Shown: positions 57,948 to 64,000 of the stretch, one piece after another
Layout: each line of letters starts with the position of its first letter
Position numbering within the stretch: position 1 is the first letter of the stretch
Translations under genes and position numbers: made by a program
Source of the DNA: Abelmoschus esculentus
Lineage: Eukaryota; Streptophyta; Magnoliopsida; Malvales; Malvaceae
Length of the DNA stretch: 64,000 nt
Reading direction: 5' to 3'
NCBI GenBank assembly: GCA_035048815.1
Contig: JAUCBN010000023.1
Span: forward strand, 20,255,501-20,319,500
The notes under the pieces: generated by a model
What the model saw: only the letters and a program-made list of their open reading frames with translations
What the model was told of the DNA's origin: nothing
Database searches by the model: none

Positions 57948-59805
57948 TCACATCCGCGGCCGACTTCTACCTCTTCGTGAGACGAGATATATACGACCAT
58001 ATACCCATTTTCTACCAAGTCTAGACACAGATGGCTGCAAAACCACAAACAACTACCTGTCAACAAAAAGCTCCGAATATGACCAGCAAAATAGCTGAAT
58101 ACTGTAGAACTTAAAATGTTATGATAGTTAAGCAGTTCTATGAGGGCATTTCTCAGCAAACCATCAAGAGATCTGAATACACATACACGAGACGACACTA
58201 AAATTCATCTGCATTCTATTGGTAAAGCTTGACTACCTTCTTAGGCCCTATTTAAATGAGTTAAAGAACACAAGTAGAAAATACTATCCAGGTATCAAAT
58301 GTAGGCAGGTTACATTACCTCAGTCTTAGCACGGAACTCTAGAGTGCAATCACAGACATGACACTCTGCTCGGTGTGGGGAACCATTTGATTTTTCTGAT
58401 TTCACAAATGTAAATACCTACAGGAAAATTATAAATCAGTTAAGACTAACAAGAAGCCTAACAGTGGTTAGGTTTGTAATTGTAGGAGAAGATAAATGCA
58501 AGATAAAAAAATTGTTGGATTTACCTCCTCCCCACAATTAGGGCATGCACCCTTCAGAGCTACCAAATCATTTCTCCAGAGTCTTTGAAGCACCCGAACT
58601 ATAGAAAGTGTAAATTAGAATGATTCCAAAATACCAGTCAAAAGCCAAATAAATACCACGTTGTTAGAACTCTTACCAGCAGCTGATGCAAGTGGAAAGC
58701 CAGTCACGAACCCAATTCCCATAAAGAGAATGCCATTAACAGTGGCAAGAAACTCCAAGTTGGCTGCTTCGCTGTCATAGGGCATATCTGAACTAAACGG
58801 ATCCTGATATGCTAGGCTAATTGTGTAAATGATAGGCACAAGGCACAAAGTACAGCCAAATGCAAAAATCAGGATCCATATGCTCGCTAATGCCAAACTT
58901 TGCGACAAATCTTCCTGCCCTACATCCAAGAGAAGCTCAATATTCAACCAAAACAAACACACAAAAAAAGTAAAACATACCACTGATCCTACCCACCATT
59001 TTCCAAACAACATAACAATACAATGTATCAAAAATCCACCTTTGGCAACTCATTTAACATAAACAAATCAAGGTGCAACATAATACAAATGTGTTTGTTT
59101 TCTTTTTGATTTGTATTAGGCTAAACACATTTATTACAAACTCTTAACAGCATGCCCCATCCAGATAAAAGTAAAAACATTTAACAGGAATAAAAACCGG
59201 ACAATGATGATGTATGGAACAAATACATGATTCTAAAAGAATTACCTCTGCATCTGCATAAGTAGAATGTCGCCTTATACTGCACCGAGGGTACTTAACA
59301 ACGGATTTAGAACCATACCAACGTAGTTTTAACTGTATATAAAAGTAAAACCATTTACATCATTCAAAATTAAATTAGGGGGAAATAGTTCACTGATAAA
59401 AGATTTGATTTACACAAAGTTAGTTACCTCTACTCTATCAAACATGTCATCAACTATCAAAGGCTGCCCACTGTAATATGCATCTCGTGCCTAATCATTT
59501 CCAATAACAGTTTTCAAATTGTCCAGTTAGAATTTGCTTAATCGTCGAGATTAGAGAAAGTGAACAAGGTTTCTTACTTGTTGATAGAGGGCTTCTAAGG
59601 TTTCTTGACTGGCGGTTTCGATGGGGCCAACGAATATGCAAGAAGGTCCTTCCTCCTTGGCGGTGGTGAAACCCTGGCTCTCGCTGGCGGAGAAACCCGA
59701 GACGCGAACCGAGAATGGCGATTGTTTGGTCCGGGTTAAGGGTAGTTTTACGAAGGCGGAACCTCCGATGACGTGAGGTCTAATGGAGTGGCACATGCCG
59801 GCCAT
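57948..59805 (-). CDS. PGRL2: PGR5-like (PGRL1 family) thylakoid protein, PGRL2-like
   Basis: Seven exons (59578-59805, 59428-59490, 59246-59332, 58677-58914, 58525-58598, 58319-58417, 57948-58034) give 291 residues. The first ~50 are Ser/Arg-rich and act as a plastid transit peptide. The stroma-facing part has ARDAYYSGQPLIVDDMFDRV and LKLRWYGSKSVVKYPRCSIR. Two membrane helices follow: SIWILIFAFGCTLCLVPIIY, and FLATVNGILFMGIGFVTGF. A Cys-pair region (CPNCGEEV, CHVCDCTLEF) follows, as in PGRL1, and the tail is basic (SRLGRKWVYGR...). PGRL1 anchors PGR5 in cyclic electron flow around photosystem I. This sequence resembles Arabidopsis At5g59400 (PGRL2), which affects PGR5 stability. That assignment is from memory of the family. 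Confidence 0.85.
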
Positions 59806-60222
59806 GAACCAGTGGCGGGTATATTACAATTGCCGTGACAAGGCGAACATTTGGCGCGTGGAAACCGGAATCTAGAAATGATTTTGAGACCACGACAGGG
59901 GGGAGATGAATGATTGGTTTTGAGACCACGAACGGGGATTTTGATGGGAATTTCTATGGCTTCTGAGGCTGCGAATGGTGATTGTTTTGGGGAGCTTAAA
60001 TATCTGCTCCAATGGCTCATATTATATATTCCTTTCTGTTTGCTCACTGGTTCTGGATTTTGTCACAGTCTCTATCCAAGAAAAAAATAAAGGGTAAACT
60101 TCGCATTTACTCACTCAACTTCTACTACATTTTTATTTTAGCCACAAACTTTTATATTTCTCGATTTTATAACCTAATTTTCAAATTATGGTTTTCGGAC
60201 ACTCTATTGTTTGTCTACCCGG

Positions 60223-61449
60223 TAGGGGTGTTCATGATAGATTAATCATACCGTTTAATCTAAACAGTCGGTTAACCGTTATAACATTTTTTAAATTTTG
60301 GTAATCATAATATAACCATTAAGAAATGGTTAATCGTAACGATTAACCGTTAAGATACGGTTTTCACCAACAGTTCGTTTATAGGTCAACCTATAATCTA
60401 TTACATTTTTTTATATATTTATTATTTTTAAAAAAACAATATAAATATCTTTATGATAAATAATATATTAAAATATTTATAAAAATGTTTTAATCACTTA
60501 TGTCATAATTAAAAAAATATATACTATAAAATCTCAACACAAAATACATAAACTTTATAATATTTAAAGTTTAAATGTTTGAAGCACATAACTAGGGGTG
60601 ATAATGAGCCGAGCCGAGCCCGAGCTAGGTCAGGTCCGGCTCGGAAATAAGCATATCTGGGCTCGGCTCGAGGTTCACCGAGCTCGGCTCGAAAATAATA
60701 TTACTGGGTTCGGCTCGGGCTCGGCTCGAAATGGACAAATTTCTATATTATTTTTATTATTTATTTATTTATAATTTATTTTTTTATTTATTATTTGTAG
60801 TTTTGTAAATTTGTTTTAGTTGATAATATTTAATTTAATTTAATTTATTTTTAGTGGATTTAGTCTCAATTATTTTATTATTTTTTTTGCTAAACAAATT
60901 ATTTTGGATGTATATATAAATATATATGTATGTTTATATATAATTATTCCGAGCATGTTCACGAGCTTGGGTAAGCTCGGCTCGGCTCATTTAAATCCCG
61001 AGTTGAACCCGAGCCCGAGTCGAGCTCACCCGAGCCGACCTTTGACCGAGCTTTGACCGAGCCGTGCCCGAGTAACTCACGAGCCGGCCAGGCTCATTAT
61101 CACCCGTACACATAACATTGTAACAATACACCATCAAAGTTCAAGACATAAAAATTATTATAAAAATTTTAAAAACAAATGATTAACTAACATACAATAA
61201 TCAAACTGACATAAAAAACACCATCAAACTTTAAAAAGTCATGCATATTTTAAATATATATAAATAATTTAATAATCGTTAATTTATAGGTTAATCATTA
61301 GTTAAATTTTGTAACCGCAATCGTAATCATTAACTATTATTTTTAACGGTTCGATTAACCACATTTGTTTTATTTTAACGATTTTATTAATTAACTTATA
61401 AAATATAACAATAACGATTAACAGTTACGGTTAATTATACAAGCTCCTA
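60223..61449. mobile_element. hAT-like element (outer), interrupted by a second element
   Basis: The left end TAGGGGTGTTCATG and the right end (reverse complement TAGGAGCTTGTAT) are imperfect inverted repeats. Subterminal regions on both sides are rich in 'ggttaatcg/aaccgtta' words in opposite orientation. Flanking 8-mers CTACCCGG (60215-60222) and CTATCTGG (61450-61457) agree at 6 of 8 positions, both differences being C/T. Without the inner insertion (60593-61116) the element would be about 703 bp. No transposase. Confidence 0.6.
60593..61108. mobile_element. hAT-like MITE (inner) with perfect 8-bp target duplication
   Basis: The left end TAGGGGTGATAATGAGCC and the right-end complement TACGGGTGATAATGAGCC match at 17 of 18 positions. 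Direct repeats CACATAAC flank it exactly (60585-60592 and 61109-61116). An 8-bp duplication with TA(G/C)GGG ends indicates the hAT superfamily. The subterminal parts are 'gagccgagc/gctcggctc' arrays and the centre is A/T-rich and non-coding. It sits inside the element 60223-61449 and is therefore younger. Confidence 0.88.
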
Positions 61450-61457
61450 CTATCTGG

Positions 61458-61940
61458 TTTAAACTTTCTCCTAATTTTTTTCAACCCCCATTTTATAAAT
61501 ATTTTTTTTTTGTGTATATAAATGTTTTATTATTAAATCCTATAATTAATTTTTATATTTGATCATATATTATAAAATTTTAAAATTTATGTGTTTAATA
61601 TGTGATTTTTTAAAGTTTTAAAACAAGAAATTTATGAATCAAGTATCTATTACCCGATTAGCAAGATACTTAAATTTTATGGATATCAATAACATGTACA
61701 CAATTTAAAAGGATCGATATATGAACTAAAAAATTAAGTAACTGAAAAAATTAAATATCTAATTTTTTAAATAATCAAAACTGAATAACCGATAATAAAC
61801 CACCTATCCAACAGACAGATCTCAAAATATACCCTAATGACTGGTTTCATTATTCGGACTTTTTAGTCCAGTTGACTATAAACTGAAAGGCCCAAATTGG
61901 GACGACCCTAGGGCATTTAATTCATTTTATCTTCAATTGA
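61458..61940. other. Upstream region of the ECA-type gene
   Basis: A/T-rich DNA followed by a more mixed-composition stretch (61850-61940) that probably contains the core promoter of the Ca2+-ATPase gene. No TATA box chosen. Confidence 0.35.
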
Positions 61941-62031
61941 TTCGCTTCCCAGCAAGTTCCTTTTGCTGACCAACTGCTCCCTCAGTCCGACTCTGCTCTC
62001 TTCGTTTCTTCACATCTTCATTCAGATTAAG

Positions 62032-62930
62032 GTTAGATCTTTGAGTATTTTATTTTTAATTCTCTTAAACTGTTTGTTTGTTTGGTATGGATGTGTGTGT
62101 ATCTGTCGATCTGGTGATAGTGAAGTGGCTTTAAATGATGTATATTTTTTTCAATTTGGATTTGGTTAGAAGTTAGCTTGGAATCCTTTCGTTTTAGTGC
62201 TATACCCTAAACCCATAACGATTTCATATCTTCTCCATGATTTCTTAAACCATTATGTTGATGAACTTGTCTGTACTTATTGTTCTGTGCATGGTTTTTT
62301 CTATTTAGGAGATGTTCCGTCAATGTTGTATGTCAAGTCTTTCTGAACATGAAAAATAAAAGGATGTGTTAATATCTTTGGATTTTTTTAGTCTACTTTT
62401 TCTGTTCTTCATTCTTTTTGAATGGGTCTAGTTTTTACTCGGATAGTGGTTTCTGGATTTATAGATAATATACTTGTTAGGGCCGTCAACATAAGCGCCT
62501 GCTCAGGTCCTCCTTTTACCTTTACAATTATTGTAAGTTAATCGTTGTTCCTTATCATTTTGTTTTAGTTGTATATAAGGTGTTTTCTAAACAAAACAAT
62601 GGAAAAAATGGGTTGTTAATACAATATTAAATTAATTATTAAAGTAATAGAAAATACTTTCGTTCTATAGGGTTCATTCTTTAATTTTTGTTTAGGGCCA
62701 TGAAAATATCAGAGACTACCCTGACACTTGTATGGATTTGGTTTCTAATGTGTAAACGTGTTAAACTATGGAATTGGTAATGGAAGAAAAACGGTTTTAT
62801 TTTATTTTATTTTCTATTGCTTTTATTACTGTCTTGCAACAAATTGGTAGTTTTTAAGCATTAGTGGTTTGTTATTAATTTACCTTACTTTTTTAGATCA
62901 TGATGGTTCTTTAAATCTCTTTTCTTTCAG
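62032..62930 (+). other. 5' UTR intron of the ECA-type Ca2+-ATPase gene
   Basis: A CT-rich leader (about 61945-62031) ends in 'attaag' followed by 'gttagatc', and 'tttctttcag' ends at 62930 before 'ggcctgtgctgaag'. This gives an 899-bp leader intron with T-rich content, a common arrangement for highly expressed plant genes. Confidence 0.55.
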
Positions 62931-63032
62931 GGCCTGTGCTGAAGACATGAAATAAAGTTTCAACTTTTATCTTCAGCTATTTTGATATTTCTTCAATTAC
63001 TTGAAGAATTTTTCCTTTTGTATTGAATTTCA

Positions 63033-64000
63033 ATGGGGAGAGGAGGGGGAGACTATGGGAAGAGAGAAACTGTTGGTGATGATTCTTCCAAGGTAGAATA
63101 TTTTCCTGCTTGGGCAAGGGATGTAAAACAATGCGAAGAGAAGTTCCAAACAAATCAGAAATTAGGTTTATCAAGTGCTGAAGTTGAACAAAGGAGGGAG
63201 ATTTATGGATGGAATGATTTAGAAAAGTATGAGGGCACATCTATATTTCAACTAATTTTGGAGCAATTTAATGACACATTGGTTAGAATATTATTGCTTG
63301 CTGCTGTTGTATCGTTTATTTTAGCTTGGTATGATGGGGATGAAGGAGGGGAGATGGAGGTAACGGCTTTTGTGGAGCCAATTGTAATATTCTTGATCTT
63401 GATAGTGAATGCCATTGTTGGAATATGGCAAGAAAACAATGCAGAAAAAGCCTTGGAGGCTCTGAAGGAAATTCAATCGGATCAGGCAAACGTGGTTCGA
63501 GATGGTAAGAAGATCTCAAATTTGCCTGCAAAAGAGCTTGTCCCAGGTGATATTGTGGAGTTGAGAGTTGGTGATAAAGTACCTGCCGATATGCGGGTTC
63601 TGAGTTTGATAAGCTCAACTGTAAGAGTTGAACAGGGGTCATTGACTGGAGAGAGTGAAGCTGTGAGCAAGACTGTGAAGGTTGTTCCTGAGAATTCAGA
63701 TATTCAAGGGAAGAAATGTATGGTTTTTGCTGGAACAACTGTGGTCAATGGAAACTGTATTTGCTTAGTCACCCACATAGGCATGACAACAGAGATTGGG
63801 AAGGTTCATTCACAGATTCATGAAGCATCACTGAGTGAGGAAGATACTCCATTAAAGAAGAAGTTGAATGAGTTTGGAGAGGTTCTAACAATGATAATCG
63901 GAGTGATTTGTGCGTTGGTTTGGCTTATTAATGTGAAGTATTTTCTTTCTTGGGAATACGTTGATGGTCGGCCAACAAACTTCAAGTTCTCATTTGAGAA
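63033..64000 (+). CDS. ECA1: ER-type (P2A) Ca2+-ATPase, 5' part
   Basis: One open exon runs off the window after 322 codons (family length about 1,060). The N-terminus MGRGGGDYGKRETV leads to the autoregulated cation-ATPase N-domain (FPAWARDVKQCEEKFQTN, GLSSAEVEQRREIYGWNDLE). The first membrane pair follows (LILEQFNDTLVRILLLAAVV, FVEPIVIFLILIVNAIVGIW). The actuator domain has PGDIVELRVGDKVPADMRV and the dephosphorylation loop TGES (205-208). M3 starts at GEVLTMIIGVICALVWLI. The phosphorylation motif DKTGT lies outside the window. ECA pumps load the ER (and endomembranes) with Ca2+ and also Mn2+. It is close to Arabidopsis ECA1/ECA4, and the choice between them is open. The ATG is the first after the leader intron and matches family N-termini. 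Confidence 0.93.
   Translation, partial: MGRGGGDYGKRETVGDDSSKVEYFPAWARDVKQCEEKFQTNQKLGLSSAEVEQRREIYGWNDLEKYEGTSIFQLILEQFNDTLVRILLLAAVVSFILAWYDGDEGGEMEVTAFVEPIVIFLILIVNAIVGIWQENNAEKALEALKEIQSDQANVVRDGKKISNLPAKELVPGDIVELRVGDKVPADMRVLSLISSTVRVEQGSLTGESEAVSKTVKVVPENSDIQGKKCMVFAGTTVVNGNCICLVTHIGMTTEIGKVHSQIHEASLSEEDTPLKKKLNEFGEVLTMIIGVICALVWLINVKYFLSWEYVDGRPTNFKFSFE

Overview
The window is AT-rich nuclear DNA from a flowering plant, almost certainly a eudicot. Genes have GT-AG introns, long AT-rich spacers carry many small transposons, and every recognisable protein is a plant family (FAD3, anthranilate synthase alpha, pTAC16, PCL1/LUX, HIPP, PGRL1 family, ECA-type Ca2+-ATPase). Protein resemblance suggests a rosid, possibly Malvales, but that is an impression and not a placement. 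There is no operon structure, CRISPR array or RNA gene that I can support.

Layout. 0-3.5 kb: the 3' half of a PHD-finger/GNAT chromatin gene (+), cut by the window edge. 4.5-5.5 kb: an intron-bearing CKS1 pseudogene, followed by an unrecognised 131-codon ORF. 9.7-10.6 kb: a ZAT5-like C2H2 repressor (-). 12.2-13.4 kb: a solo LTR with intact target duplication. 14.7-15.7 kb: a HIPP metallochaperone (-). 16.7-20.3 kb: a repeat tract with a dead LINE RNase H fragment, a foldback Mutator-like MITE and AT and CCA microsatellites. 21.0-22.8 kb: FAD3 (-). 25.6-28.8 kb: a GT90 O-glucosyltransferase (-). 30.4-34.0 kb: anthranilate synthase alpha (-), lying between two direct copies of one dispersed repeat. 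37.3-41.6 kb: a mitochondrial uncoupling protein (-). 42.5-47.1 kb: two degenerate LTR-retrotransposon remnants in opposite orientation, with local tandem duplications. 48.1-50.9 kb: pTAC16 (+). 51.7-53.9 kb: telomere-like motif, a ~186-bp tandem array and a second Mutator-like MITE. 55.0-56.0 kb: a PCL1/LUX-type GARP factor (-). 57.9-59.8 kb: a PGRL2-like thylakoid protein (-). 60.2-61.4 kb: a hAT-type element nested in another. 61.9 kb to the end: 5' part of an ER-type Ca2+-ATPase (+).

The genes are functionally independent, as is usual in plants. Two concern the photosynthetic apparatus (pTAC16, PGRL2-like), one the ER membrane lipid desaturase, one Trp/auxin precursor synthesis, one mitochondrial coupling and one the clock. 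I did not find a convincing undescribed multi-gene system. The most informative novelties are the broken CKS1 gene, the perfect 9-bp target duplications of two long-inverted-repeat MITEs, the nested hAT pair with 8-bp duplications, and the 186-bp array.

Gene models were built by joining ORF segments at GT-AG sites with consistent phase. They are hand predictions without transcript evidence.
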